The notes: a model not told the origin generated them from the sequence alone. Counted from the first letter of the stretch, positions 20,824-31,149 are shown. The stretch: DNA of 64,000 nucleotides from Buchnera aphidicola (Thelaxes californica) (GCF_005080825.1 NZ_CP034852.1:397120-461119), one strand, 5' to 3'. Translations and numbers: made by a program.

Positions 20824-21441
20824 ATGTTAAAAAAAAAAATACAAAATAAAATTCAATCAAATTTAATCCCAATGGTAATTGAACACACAGAACGTGGTGA
20901 AAGATCATATGATATTTTTTCGCGATTATTAAAAGAACGAATTATATTTATCACTGGTCAAATAGAAGATACGATGGCGAATACTATTGTAGCTCAATTA
21001 TTGTTTTTAGAATCAGAACATCCAAATAAAGAAATTTATTTATATATTAATTCTCCAGGTGGTGTAGTAAGTTCTGGAATGTGTATTTATGATACGATAC
21101 AGTTTATAACACCAACAGTGAGTACTATTTGTATGGGACAAGCTTGTTCTATGGCTGCAGTATTATTATGTTCAGGAAAGAAAGGAAAAAGATTTATTCT
21201 ACCTAATGCTCGAATTATGATACATCAACCTTTAGGAGGATTTCAAGGTCAAGCTTCTGATATTGCAATTCATGCTAATGAAATTATTACAATTAAAAAA
21301 AAAATTAACACATTAATAGCATTTCATACTAACCAGTCTATAAAAAAAATAGAACAAGACACAGAAAGAGACTGTTTTTTCTCAGCTGAAAAAGCTATTG
21401 AATATGGTTTAGTAGATATAATCTTAAACAAAAAAAAATAA
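20824..21441 (+). CDS. clpP: ATP-dependent Clp protease proteolytic subunit ClpP
   Basis: ClpP is the tetradecameric serine protease that degrades substrates fed by ClpX. It has 205 residues (E. coli 207 with propeptide). The catalytic triad is visible: Ser in GQACSMAAV, His in MIHQPLGG and Asp in [19 protein letters not shown] and GLVDIIL are standard. The start is preceded by AGGAT. It is co-directional with clpX (50 bases downstream), so the pair is likely one operon. Confidence 0.98.
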   Translation: MLKKKIQNKIQSNLIPMVIEHTERGERSYDIFSRLLKERIIFITGQIEDTMANTIVAQLLFLESEHPNKEIYLYINSPGGVVSSGMCIYDTIQFITPTVSTICMGQACSMAAVLLCSGKKGKRFILPNARIMIHQPLGGFQGQASDIAIHANEIITIKKKINTLIAFHTNQSIKKIEQDTERDCFFSAEKAIEYGLVDIILNKKK

Positions 21442-21491
21442 TTTTATAATTATTTTACATACTATTTATTCTTTTTTATGAAGGTATAATA

Positions 21492-22751
21492 ATGACTAAA
21501 TATGACATGCATCAAAAAAAAAAAAATTATAATTGTGCTTTTTGCAACAATAATCAAAAAGAAGTTGAAAAATTATTCATTAGTTCTCAAATGTGTATAT
21601 GTAATGAATGTATAATATTATGTTATGAAATGATAATGTATGATAAAAAAAATACAATAAATCACTCCGACAAAAAAAATAATCTAACTCCACATATAAT
21701 AAAAAAATATTTAGATAAATATATTATTGAACAAAAAATAGCAAAAAAAATATTATCAGTAGCAGTCTATAATCACTATAAAAAAATAAATAACTACGAT
21801 AACGATAATAGTGATGTTGAAATAGAAAAAAGTAATATTTTAATGATTGGACCAACAGGAAGTGGTAAAACTTTAATTGCAAAAACACTATCTAAATTAC
21901 TCAATGTTCCATTTGTCATTACTGATGCTACATCTTTAACAGAAGCAGGATATGTAGGAGAAGATGTAGAAAATATTCTGCAAAGATTACTACATAATTG
22001 TGATTATAATGTTCAAAAAGCTGAAAAAGGAATAATATATATTGATGAAATTGATAAAATTGCTAAAAAAACAAATAATGTATCAATTACCAGAGATGTT
22101 TCAGGAGAAGGAGTTCAACAAGCATTATTAAAAATTATTGAAGGAACAATTGCTTCTGTTCCTCCACAAGGAGGCAGAAAACACCCACATCAAGAATATA
22201 TACAATTAAACACCTCCAATATTTTATTTATATGTGGTGGTTCTTTTTATGGAATAGAAAAAATTATTAAAAAAAGAAAAAATGTTAGTACAGGAATAGG
22301 ATTTAATACGACTATAAAAAAGAAAGAAATTCAAAATCTTGACTATAATATTTTAAAATATATCAAATCCGAAGATTTAATTAAATTTGGATTTATACCA
22401 GAATTTATTGGTCGATTACCAATATTAACTATTTTAGAAGATTTAAATATAAATTCTCTAATAAAAATTCTATGCCAACCAAAAAATTCTATTATCAAGC
22501 AATACCAAAAATTATTTCAATTAGATGGAGTCAAATTAACATTTGACGAGCAAAGTTTATATGCAATTGCCAAAAAAGCAATTAAAAAAAAATCTGGAGC
22601 TAGAGGATTAAGAGCAATTATAGAAAAAATTTTACTAAACATTATGTATGATTTACCTTCCCTTATTGATGTTACTGAAGTAATCATTAATGAATTGGTA
22701 ATTAAAAAAAATATTGACCCTCAATTTATTTTTAAAAAAAAAGAATCATAA
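21492..22751 (+). CDS. clpX: ClpX ATPase, specificity subunit of ClpXP
   Basis: ClpX is the hexameric AAA+ unfoldase that delivers proteins to ClpP. It has 419 residues (E. coli 424). The N-terminal zinc-binding domain has CAFC and CICNEC. The ATPase core has Walker A GPTGSGKT, the pore loop GYVGED, Walker [11 protein letters not shown], the RKH region [25 protein letters not shown], the ClpP-binding IGF loop (GIGFNT) and sensor [15 protein letters not shown] precedes the ATG. A 13-A run (21514-21526) lies just before the zinc domain and could cause slippage. Everything needed for activity is present. Confidence 0.98.
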   Translation: MTKYDMHQKKKNYNCAFCNNNQKEVEKLFISSQMCICNECIILCYEMIMYDKKNTINHSDKKNNLTPHIIKKYLDKYIIEQKIAKKILSVAVYNHYKKINNYDNDNSDVEIEKSNILMIGPTGSGKTLIAKTLSKLLNVPFVITDATSLTEAGYVGEDVENILQRLLHNCDYNVQKAEKGIIYIDEIDKIAKKTNNVSITRDVSGEGVQQALLKIIEGTIASVPPQGGRKHPHQEYIQLNTSNILFICGGSFYGIEKIIKKRKNVSTGIGFNTTIKKKEIQNLDYNILKYIKSEDLIKFGFIPEFIGRLPILTILEDLNINSLIKILCQPKNSIIKQYQKLFQLDGVKLTFDEQSLYAIAKKAIKKKSGARGLRAIIEKILLNIMYDLPSLIDVTEVIINELVIKKNIDPQFIFKKKES

Positions 22752-22948
22752 CAAAAATTGTTGTATAAAAATATATTTATGAGTATATATCATATATTTT
22801 ATTCATATATATATATTATTTATATTTAATACTTTCAGTATTTATAAATATTTTAATATAACTATTATTTATACATATAATATTAATAAAAAATTATTTA
22901 ACAAAAAAGAATATGTATTACAGAACATCCAATAAGAGAGAATGGTAC

Positions 22949-25294
22949 ATGAAACATAAGTCTGAAAAACAGAATACAATAACATTACCTATGTTACCAT
23001 TACGTGACGTCGTAATTTATCCTCATATGGTACTTCCTTTATTTATAGGACGTAAAAAATCTATTCAATGTATTGAAAAAGCTATGAAACATGATAAAAA
23101 AGTCATGTTAATAACACAAAAAGAAGCATCAAATGAAAATCCTACACCTGATGATCTATTTTCTATCGGTACTATTTCTTCTATTATTCAAATTTTACAA
23201 CTTCCCGATGGAACAATAAAAGTATTAGTAGAAGGAATACAAAGAGCGAATATACTTTCATTAGATAATAACAAAGAATATTTTATAGCAACAATTGAAT
23301 TAATAAATTCTACAGAATCACCTAATGAAAAAGAAAATGATGTATTAGTACGTATAGCTTCAGATAAATTTAAAGAATATATCACTATTAACAAAAAAAT
23401 ACCTTTTGAAACATTAGATATAATTAAAAATATACAAAATACTTCTCATCTTTCAGATGTAATTGCTGCTCATATTCCTATGAAAACTTTAGATAAACAA
23501 AGTATTTTAGAAATTACAAATGGGAATATTCGTTTAGAGCATTTAATGTCACTCATAGAATCTGATATTCATTTGTTAGAAATAGAAAAAAAAATTAGAT
23601 CTCGAGTTAAAAAACAAATGGAGAAAAGTCAAAAAGAATATTATTTAAATGAACAAATGAAAGCATTACAAAGAGAAATGGGTGAAATTGAAGAACCTTA
23701 TGATGATCATGATATTTTAAAAGACAAAATAAATACAATAAGGATGCCTAAAGAAGCAAAAATTAAAGCTGAATCTGAATTATATAAATTAAAAATGATG
23801 TCTTGTATCTCAGCAGAAGCATCTGTAATACGAGGATACATCGAATGGTTATTGCTTATGCCATGGAATAAACGTAGCAAAATAAAAAAAAATTTACAAC
23901 AAGCTCAAGAAAATTTAGATTCAGACCATTTTGGACTTGAAAAAATTAAAGAAAGAATTATAGAATATTTAGCAGTACATAATCGTATAAAAACAGTAAA
24001 AGGACCAATATTATGTTTAGTTGGACCTCCTGGGGTAGGAAAAACCTCTTTAGGAAAATCAATTGCAAATGCAACAGGAAGAAAATATGTTAGAATTGCA
24101 TTAGGAGGGATAAGAGATGAAGCAGAAATACGTGGTCATAGAAGAACATATATAGGTTCTATGCCAGGAAAAATTATTCAAAATTTAGCCAAGATAAAAG
24201 TGAAAAACCCACTTTTTTTATTAGATGAAATAGATAAACTACCATGTGATGGAAGAATAGACTCAGCATCTGCACTTTTAGAAGTATTAGATCCTGAACA
24301 AAATACTACATTTAATGATCATTATTTAGAAATCGATTTTAATTTATCTGAAATTATGTTTATTGCTACAGCTAATTCTATGAATATTCCTGCACCTCTT
24401 TTAGATCGCATGGAAATAATAAAAATTTCTGGTTATACAGAAGAGGAAAAAATAAATATTGCACAAAAATATCTAATAAAAAAACAAATTAATCGTAATG
24501 CTTTAGAAAAAAATGAAATAGAAATTAAAAAACACGCAATAATTGATATTATTAGATATTATACTAGAGAATCTGGTGTTCGTCATTTAGATCGATCAAT
24601 AGCAAAAATATGTAGAAAAGTGTTAAAAAAAATTATTATTCATACTAAGATAAAAAATATTATTATTGATAAAAACAATTTAAAAGAATATTTAGGTATT
24701 CCTCAATTTGATTATGGTAAAACAGATCATACAAACCATATAGGTCAAGTAATCGGATTAGCGTGGACAGAAGTAGGAGGAGATTTATTAAATATAGAAA
24801 CTACTTTTATTCCAGGAAAAGGAAAATTAATTCTTACAGGTTCTTTAGGTAAAGTTATGGAAGAATCTATTCAAACTGCATTAACAGTAGTCAAATCAAA
24901 TTCAAAAAAATTAGGAATTCAACCAAATTTTCATGAAAAATTAGATATTCATGTTCATGTTCCAGAAGGTGCCACTCCGAAAGATGGACCAAGTGCTGGT
25001 ATAGCGATGTGTACAGCTTTAGTTTCATCTTTAACTAACATCCCTGTTCGTTCTAATATTGCTATGACTGGTGAAATTACATTAAGAGGTAATGTTTTAA
25101 TTATTGGAGGATTAAAAGAAAAACTATTGGCTGCACATAGAGGAGGAATAAAAACTGTATTAATTCCTTATGAAAATAAACGTGATTTAGAAGAAATTCC
25201 TAATAATATTATAAAAAAATTAGATATAAAACCAGTAAAAAAAATTTCGGAAGTGTTAAAAATAGCTTTAGAACAAGCTCCTTACAAAAAGTAA
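22949..25294 (+). CDS. lon: ATP-dependent protease Lon
   Basis: Lon is a homohexameric AAA+ serine protease that removes damaged proteins and short-lived regulators. I start at the ATG at 22949 (MKHKSEKQN), which places LPMLPLRDVV at the E. coli position and gives 781 residues (E. coli 784). An ATG 36 bases upstream would add 12 residues. Domains: N-domain from residue 1; AAA+ with GPPGVGKTSLG and FLLDEIDK; protease domain with catalytic Ser in PKDGPSAGIA and Lys in IGGLKEKLLAAHRGG. Conservation is high throughout. It follows clpX with a 197-base AT spacer in which I saw no clear heat-shock promoter. Confidence 0.96.
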   Translation: MKHKSEKQNTITLPMLPLRDVVIYPHMVLPLFIGRKKSIQCIEKAMKHDKKVMLITQKEASNENPTPDDLFSIGTISSIIQILQLPDGTIKVLVEGIQRANILSLDNNKEYFIATIELINSTESPNEKENDVLVRIASDKFKEYITINKKIPFETLDIIKNIQNTSHLSDVIAAHIPMKTLDKQSILEITNGNIRLEHLMSLIESDIHLLEIEKKIRSRVKKQMEKSQKEYYLNEQMKALQREMGEIEEPYDDHDILKDKINTIRMPKEAKIKAESELYKLKMMSCISAEASVIRGYIEWLLLMPWNKRSKIKKNLQQAQENLDSDHFGLEKIKERIIEYLAVHNRIKTVKGPILCLVGPPGVGKTSLGKSIANATGRKYVRIALGGIRDEAEIRGHRRTYIGSMPGKIIQNLAKIKVKNPLFLLDEIDKLPCDGRIDSASALLEVLDPEQNTTFNDHYLEIDFNLSEIMFIATANSMNIPAPLLDRMEIIKISGYTEEEKINIAQKYLIKKQINRNALEKNEIEIKKHAIIDIIRYYTRESGVRHLDRSIAKICRKVLKKIIIHTKIKNIIIDKNNLKEYLGIPQFDYGKTDHTNHIGQVIGLAWTEVGGDLLNIETTFIPGKGKLILTGSLGKVMEESIQTALTVVKSNSKKLGIQPNFHEKLDIHVHVPEGATPKDGPSAGIAMCTALVSSLTNIPVRSNIAMTGEITLRGNVLIIGGLKEKLLAAHRGGIKTVLIPYENKRDLEEIPNNIIKKLDIKPVKKISEVLKIALEQAPYKK

Positions 25295-25328
25295 GTAAAT
25301 ATTTAATTCATAATTATTATTAATAATT

Positions 25329-25350
25329 GCTGGCAAAATATTCTGCCAGC
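25329..25350. other. GC-containing hairpin after lon
   Basis: A perfect 7-bp stem (GCTGGCA at 25329-25335 with TGCCAGC at 25344-25350) has an 8-base loop. It lies 35 bases after the lon stop. It is conspicuous because the surrounding spacer is nearly pure A/T. No T run follows, so it is not a textbook terminator; it may protect the lon mRNA end or be a remnant. In E. coli hupB lies here. Confidence 0.5.
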
Positions 25351-25461
25351 TCTATAACAGATGAATATAATATTTATAATATTTATAAATAAATTATTGT
25401 TAATATTATTCATATAAACAATAATTTAATTTATATAACATACTTTATCAATTGAAAATTC

Positions 25462-27324
25462 ATGGAATCAAAAAATATGAATTTAAAAAAAAATATTTTT
25501 AAAAACACTGTGATTAAGTTTCTCTTAATTACGATAATTATTTCAATCATATTTAGTGGAATACATAATTATGTCAAATATATTTTTCATAATTATATTG
25601 CTAGAGTAAACGGAATTAAAGTAACAGATTTATCAGTACAAAAACTATATCATTTACAAAATAGTCAAGCTGATTCTATTAAAAAAATATATACTAAAAA
25701 TAGTATTTCTAATAATATTCACTATGTTCATCAGATTTATCAACAAATTATATCACAAATAATTAATGAATTATTATTAAATAACTTATTAAGAAAATAT
25801 AGTTTTCAAATTGAAGAAAAACAAATTATAGAAAATATTCAATCTAATCCTAATTTTCAAACTAATGAACAATTTAATCAAAAAAAATTTAAAATTTTTT
25901 TAAAAAAATATCATATTCCTTTCAAAGAATACAAAAACTTCTTAAAACAACAAATTCTTCATGAAAAATTTTTAACAACATTGTTTGAAAGTAATTTTAT
26001 TTTACCTTACGAAGTAAATAATGCTATTGATGCACATTTTCAAAATAGAGTAATACAAACTGCAGATATCGACATAAAACCATTTTTACATAATACGAAA
26101 ATACCACAAACTCAAATTAACGACTATTATTATAATAATTGTCAAGGATTATCTTTTCCGGAAAAATATAAAATTAATTTTTTTCAAATTAATAAAAAAA
26201 ATATCACAGTTAAAAATTATTCTGATCAAGAAATTTTAACATGGTATAAAAAATATACATCTGATAGATTAGCTCCAGAACAAAAAAATTTTAGTGTTAT
26301 TCAAGTAAATGATAAAAAAATTGCTAAAAATATTTTAAAACGATTAAAAAACGGAGAAAATTTTTCTAATTTAGCAAAAAAATATTCTGTAGATACTATT
26401 TCTGCTAGTCAAGGTGGGAATCTAGGTTGGTTTATAACCGATACATTTCCTGATACTATTCAAATAGCAAATTTACAAAAAAAACATGAAATTTCAGATA
26501 TTATCCAATCCAAGTTAAGTTTTTATATATTTCAACTCAATGATATTTTTCAAAGTGAAAAAAATGATGAAAATAAAAATTTTGGATTAATTAAAAAAAA
26601 ATTTTATGAATATCAACAAAATAAACAATTTAATAAAATCAAAAAACAAATTCAAAAAATACTCAAAAACACAAAGTATAATCTTCAAAAAACTGCAAAA
26701 AAAATACAAGTACCAATTGTAACAAGTAATTGGATAAACAAAAATACTAATACAAACGATTTTTATATTAAAAATATTATACATAAAATAAAAAGTAATA
26801 CTGTACATTATAATCAAAATTATAATTATAATAATGCTTCTATTATTAACAAAGATGACCAAATTTTTGTTTTTTCATTAAAAAATATTTATCCTAAAAT
26901 GCAAAAAACATTAAAAGAAGTTCAAAAAGAAATCATACAAATCTTAGAAAAAAAATACGCAATAGAAAAAGCAACTGAAAAAGCTAAAAATATAGTTAAA
27001 CAACTTCAAAAAAATGATAACAAAAATTTAAATACACTAATACATTTTAGTCAAAAAAAAATAGTAACACCATTAGACAAAGATGAATTAACAAATATAG
27101 TGTTTCAATTACCACATCCTAATAATAATAAAATTGTTTATTCAATTGCAAAAAATAAACAAGGAAAAGTTACAATTATCATATTACACAAAATATTTAC
27201 TCCAGTAATAACACCTCAAGAAAAATTCAAAATTTATGAAAATCTATTATTTAACAATACAACCAAAATGTTTACTTTATTATTCAAAAATTTATATAAA
27301 TCTGATTATATAGAATATAAATAA
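25462..27324 (+). CDS. ppiD: Periplasmic folding factor PpiD
   Basis: PpiD is an inner-membrane-anchored chaperone near the SecYEG exit with a parvulin-like domain. It has 620 residues (E. coli 623). A single membrane anchor lies at about residues 15-37 (VIKFLLITIIISIIF). The region ARVNGIKVTDLSVQKLY follows. The parvulin-like domain (about 265-355) shows FSNLAKKYSVD and GGNLGWF. The remainder is very Lys/Asn-rich and poorly conserved. An alternative ATG five codons downstream (25477) cannot be excluded. hupB, between lon and ppiD in E. coli, is missing. Confidence 0.93.
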   Translation: MESKNMNLKKNIFKNTVIKFLLITIIISIIFSGIHNYVKYIFHNYIARVNGIKVTDLSVQKLYHLQNSQADSIKKIYTKNSISNNIHYVHQIYQQIISQIINELLLNNLLRKYSFQIEEKQIIENIQSNPNFQTNEQFNQKKFKIFLKKYHIPFKEYKNFLKQQILHEKFLTTLFESNFILPYEVNNAIDAHFQNRVIQTADIDIKPFLHNTKIPQTQINDYYYNNCQGLSFPEKYKINFFQINKKNITVKNYSDQEILTWYKKYTSDRLAPEQKNFSVIQVNDKKIAKNILKRLKNGENFSNLAKKYSVDTISASQGGNLGWFITDTFPDTIQIANLQKKHEISDIIQSKLSFYIFQLNDIFQSEKNDENKNFGLIKKKFYEYQQNKQFNKIKKQIQKILKNTKYNLQKTAKKIQVPIVTSNWINKNTNTNDFYIKNIIHKIKSNTVHYNQNYNYNNASIINKDDQIFVFSLKNIYPKMQKTLKEVQKEIIQILEKKYAIEKATEKAKNIVKQLQKNDNKNLNTLIHFSQKKIVTPLDKDELTNIVFQLPHPNNNKIVYSIAKNKQGKVTIIILHKIFTPVITPQEKFKIYENLLFNNTTKMFTLLFKNLYKSDYIEYK

Positions 27325-27380
27325 TTGTTTTTATAATTAAAATTTAATATATTTCATTCATACAAATAATATAAATATCT

Positions 27381-27438
27381 TTTACTTCATGTGTTATATA
27401 ATAGTTATATAATTTTATATATTTATACATGAAGTAAA
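27381..27438. other. Inverted repeat between ppiD and mdlA
   Basis: A perfect 12-bp arm pair, TTTACTTCATGT (27381-27392) and ACATGAAGTAAA (27427-27438), encloses an AT-only 34-base interior that can itself fold. No T tract follows. It could be an mRNA-end structure for ppiD, a weak terminator, or an operator-like site for mdlAB. Its sequence does not match a regulator site known to me. Confidence 0.45.
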
Positions 27439-27562
27439 TATTTATTGCAAACATTATTCAAAATCTATCCATCTAAAAAATTTTTTTTAATATTTAAAAA
27501 AAATTTATATATCATAAATTAAACACAATTAATAATATTTTCGTTTAAAAATAAGGAAAAAT

Positions 27563-29326
27563 GTGAAATTATTTATAAAATTGGGTTGGTATTTTAAAAA
27601 AGAATGGAAAAGATATTTAAGTGCAACTTTTTTATTAATTATGATTGCGTTACTACAATTAATTCCTCCAAAAATTGTAGGAAAATTAGTTGATATAATC
27701 ATAAAAAAAGATATATATAGTAATAATAAAGCAATTTTTTATATTTTCATTTTAATATTGATCGCAACAAGTATTTACATATTTAGATGTATATGGAGAA
27801 TTTTATTATTTGGAGCTGCTTATAAATTATCTATTTATCTACGAATTAAATTTTATGAATCTTTAAGTCATCAAAAATCTGAGTTTTATCTCAAAAATAG
27901 AACTGGAGATTTAATGGTAAAAGCAACTAATGATATTGACAAAGTTGCATTTGCAGCTGGAGAAGGAGTACTTACATTAGTTGACTCATTTTTTATGGGT
28001 ACGTCAGTATTTTTTATTATGTGCCAACAAATTAATTATTTATTAACGTTAATAACGCTAATTCCTATGCCAATAATGGCTATTATAATTAACAATTATG
28101 GAAAAAAATTACACTTTGAATTTCAACAATCTCAAATAGCTTTTTCAAAGCTTAATAATCAAGTACAAGAAAGTTTAACAAATATTAGAATGATTCGTGC
28201 ATTTAATTTAGAAAAAAAAAAATTTTTAGAATTTAAAAAATTAGCAAAACATAGCGGAGAAAAAAATTTAGCTGCAGCAAACATAGATGCAAAATTTGAT
28301 CCTATAATTCATATTACTATTGCTTGTTCTAATTTAATAGCTGTTATTATTGGAGGATGGTTTATCTCAATAAATATGATATCTGTTGGACAATTAACTA
28401 CATTTATCATGTACTTAGGATTAATGGTTTGGCCAATGTTAGCTTTAGCATGGATGTTTAATATCGTAGAAAGAGGTAGTGCTGCTTGGGATAGAATTAA
28501 TAAAATTATTTTTTATCAAAAAAAAAAGAAAAAACAACATTTTTGTTTCTCAAAAATAAATCCAATTTTACCATTTAAAACAATAAATATTTATATCAAA
28601 AGTTTTAAATATCCAGAACAAAATTATGAATGTTTAAAAAATATCCAATTCAATATTTATAAAGGAAATGTTATAGGAATATGCGGTCCTACCGGATCAG
28701 GAAAAACTTCAATTATACAATTAATACAAAGAAACTTTGAAAAATATATAGGTAAAATCACATATAATACACTATCAATAAATACAATACCAATATCAAC
28801 ATGGAGATCACATTTATCTATAGTCAATCAAAGTACATTTTTATTTTCAGATACCATTTATAACAACATTGCATTAGGAAAAAAGATAACTTCTATGAAA
28901 GAAGTAGAAAAAGTATCTAAAATTGCACATATACATAATGATATTATTCAATTACCACATGGTTATTTTACGCAAGTAGGAGAAAAAGGAACCATGTTAT
29001 CTGGAGGACAAAAACAAAGAATTGCTATAGCTAGAGCATTAATTCTTAATACAAGAATATTGATTTTAGATAACGCATTATCTGCAGTAGACGGAATTAC
29101 TGAAAACATAATTTTAAATAATATTAATATATGGAAAACACAAGAAAACACTGTAATAATTATTTCTCACCGATTATCTACGATTAAAAATGCAGATAAA
29201 ATTATTGTTATAAAAAATGGTACTATCCTTCAAAAAGGAACACATAAAAAATTAATAACAGAAAAAAATTGGTATCAGACCACATACTTATATCAACAAA
29301 TGAAACTTAAATTTAATCAAGAATAA
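27563..29326 (+). CDS. mdlA: ABC exporter half-transporter MdlA
   Basis: MdlA is a multidrug-type ABC exporter half with an N-terminal six-helix membrane domain and a C-terminal ATPase; it probably pairs with MdlB. Its substrate is unknown. It has 587 residues (E. coli 590). The start is GTG with AAGGAAA upstream, and MKLFIKLGWYF aligns with E. coli MdlA. The ATPase domain has Walker A GPTGSGKT and signature LSGGQKQR. Walker B reads ILILDNALSAVDG: the residue after the Asp, Glu or Asp in relatives, is Asn. That should weaken hydrolysis at the MdlA site, as in heterodimeric exporters with one degenerate site. A 10-A run lies in the linker near 28518. Confidence 0.95.
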   Translation: MKLFIKLGWYFKKEWKRYLSATFLLIMIALLQLIPPKIVGKLVDIIIKKDIYSNNKAIFYIFILILIATSIYIFRCIWRILLFGAAYKLSIYLRIKFYESLSHQKSEFYLKNRTGDLMVKATNDIDKVAFAAGEGVLTLVDSFFMGTSVFFIMCQQINYLLTLITLIPMPIMAIIINNYGKKLHFEFQQSQIAFSKLNNQVQESLTNIRMIRAFNLEKKKFLEFKKLAKHSGEKNLAAANIDAKFDPIIHITIACSNLIAVIIGGWFISINMISVGQLTTFIMYLGLMVWPMLALAWMFNIVERGSAAWDRINKIIFYQKKKKKQHFCFSKINPILPFKTINIYIKSFKYPEQNYECLKNIQFNIYKGNVIGICGPTGSGKTSIIQLIQRNFEKYIGKITYNTLSINTIPISTWRSHLSIVNQSTFLFSDTIYNNIALGKKITSMKEVEKVSKIAHIHNDIIQLPHGYFTQVGEKGTMLSGGQKQRIAIARALILNTRILILDNALSAVDGITENIILNNINIWKTQENTVIIISHRLSTIKNADKIIVIKNGTILQKGTHKKLITEKNWYQTTYLYQQMKLKFNQE

Positions 29327-29336
29327 AATTAAAATA

Positions 29337-31118
29337 ATGAAAAAAAAAAAAAAAAATAAAAATTTAAAATTGTTCACAACATTAAAAAAATTATTAAAAT
29401 ATGGAATAACATATAAAAAATCATTACTATACGCAGTATTTTTATTAATATCTGCATCTTTATTTGAAATATTATGCCCTTTTTTAATTAGTTTGTTTAT
29501 TAAACATACTATTTTATCAAAAAATAAAAACATTAAATTTACAATTATATTAGTATTAAGTTTTGTTACATTGCAAATTTTTTCTACGATGTTAAATTTT
29601 TTAGAAAGTGTATTGATTAATAAAATTTCTATGAAAATTGTTTATTTTTTAAGAAAATTAGTGATGAAAGCTGCTTTAAATCAACCAATATCTATATTTG
29701 ATCAACAACCTATAGGACAAATTATTTCAAAAGTTACTAATGATACTGAAATAATTAAAGAATTATATGATTCTGTAATTCCTATTTTCATCCGTAGTTT
29801 CATTTTAATTATAATTATGATTATAGCAATATTTACATTAAATTGGAAAATGGCATTAATTGCATTTACTATTTTCCCAATATTAATAATGATTATTCTT
29901 ATTTATCAACATTATAGTATTCCTTTATTAAGGATGTCTAGAAACTATTTTGCTAACATTAATAATCAATTTAATGAATGTATTAGCGGAATGTTAATAT
30001 TGCAACAATTTAATCAAGAAAACGAATATAAAAAAAAAATTCTGTATTCATGTTTACAACATTATCACATAAAAATGAGAATATTAAAATTAGATGGATT
30101 TTTATTAAGACCATTTTTAAGTTTATTAACTTCTTTAGTATTATCTGGAATAATGACTCTTTTAAGTATTTTCCCAACTAATTTTTTTGAAGTAAGTGTT
30201 TTATATGCTTTTATTAATTATTTAGGAAGGTTGAACGAACCATTACTTGCTATTACAAGCCAACAATCTGTTTTACAACAAGCTATTGTCTCTGGAGAGA
30301 GAATTTTTGAATTAATAAATTCTAAAAAACAAAAATATGGCAATAAAAATTGTAAAATATTAAAAGGAGAAATCATAGTAGAAAATGTTTGTTTTTCTTA
30401 TAAGAACGATAAAAATTATGTATTAAATAATATTAACTGTAAAATTTTTGATAAAGAATTTGTCGCTTTAGTTGGACATACTGGTAGTGGAAAAACTACT
30501 TTTGTAAATTTATTGATGGGTTATTATCCCAATTATACAGGAAATATATTTATTAATAATCAATTATTAAATACTTTTAGTAAATCAAATTTAAGAAATA
30601 ACATATCAATCGTACAACAAGACCCAGTAATTTTTGCAGATACTATTTATAATAATATTACTTTAGGAGAAAATATTTCAGAAAAAAAAATGTGGCAAAT
30701 ATTAAAAAAAGTCGGATTAGTCAATCTAGTTCAATCAATGCCAAAGGGGGTACAGTCTATATTAACAGAACAGGGAAACAATTTGTCTTTAGGACAAAAA
30801 CAACTTATATCTTTAGCACGTATTTTAGTAATTAAACCAAAAATATTAATATTGGATGAAGCAACTTCTAATATTGATTCTGAAACAGAAAATCATATTC
30901 AAAAATCAATTGCTATTATACATAAAACAACTACAATTATTAGTATTGCACATAGATTCTCCACCATAATACAAGCAAATAAAATTATTTGTTTTGATAA
31001 AGGAAAAATAGAAGAAATAGGAACGCACAAAGAATTACTTCAAAAAAAGGGAAAATATTGGAAAATGTATTGTTTTCACAATAAAAAAAAATCTTTATTA
31101 AAAGATATATTAAATTAA
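29337..31118 (+). CDS. mdlB: ABC exporter half-transporter MdlB
   Basis: MdlB is the second half of the MdlAB exporter. It has 593 residues (E. coli 593). The membrane domain has FDQQPIGQIISKVTNDTE and LDGFLLRPFLSLL-type segments. The ATPase has Walker A GHTGSGKT, the variant signature LSLGQKQL and a canonical Walker B ILILDEATSNID with the catalytic Glu. This complements the altered MdlA site. It starts 10 bases after mdlA. The ATG is followed at once by 17 consecutive A (29340-29356) encoding five Lys and part of Asn, an extreme slippage site. Initiation at a downstream codon might be an escape; none has a clear ribosome binding site. Confidence 0.95.
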   Translation: MKKKKKNKNLKLFTTLKKLLKYGITYKKSLLYAVFLLISASLFEILCPFLISLFIKHTILSKNKNIKFTIILVLSFVTLQIFSTMLNFLESVLINKISMKIVYFLRKLVMKAALNQPISIFDQQPIGQIISKVTNDTEIIKELYDSVIPIFIRSFILIIIMIIAIFTLNWKMALIAFTIFPILIMIILIYQHYSIPLLRMSRNYFANINNQFNECISGMLILQQFNQENEYKKKILYSCLQHYHIKMRILKLDGFLLRPFLSLLTSLVLSGIMTLLSIFPTNFFEVSVLYAFINYLGRLNEPLLAITSQQSVLQQAIVSGERIFELINSKKQKYGNKNCKILKGEIIVENVCFSYKNDKNYVLNNINCKIFDKEFVALVGHTGSGKTTFVNLLMGYYPNYTGNIFINNQLLNTFSKSNLRNNISIVQQDPVIFADTIYNNITLGENISEKKMWQILKKVGLVNLVQSMPKGVQSILTEQGNNLSLGQKQLISLARILVIKPKILILDEATSNIDSETENHIQKSIAIIHKTTTIISIAHRFSTIIQANKIICFDKGKIEEIGTHKELLQKKGKYWKMYCFHNKKKSLLKDILN

Positions 31119-31149
31119 TACAAATATATTAACTTAGTATTGAATTTTA

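Noticed and set aside
22913-22948. Upstream ATG of lon
   Set aside because: It adds 12 residues absent from Lon relatives; the second ATG fits the family length better, though the first cannot be fully excluded.
25295-25461. Remnant of hupB between lon and ppiD
   Set aside because: The spacer is only 167 bases and no HU-like peptide is visible in any frame.
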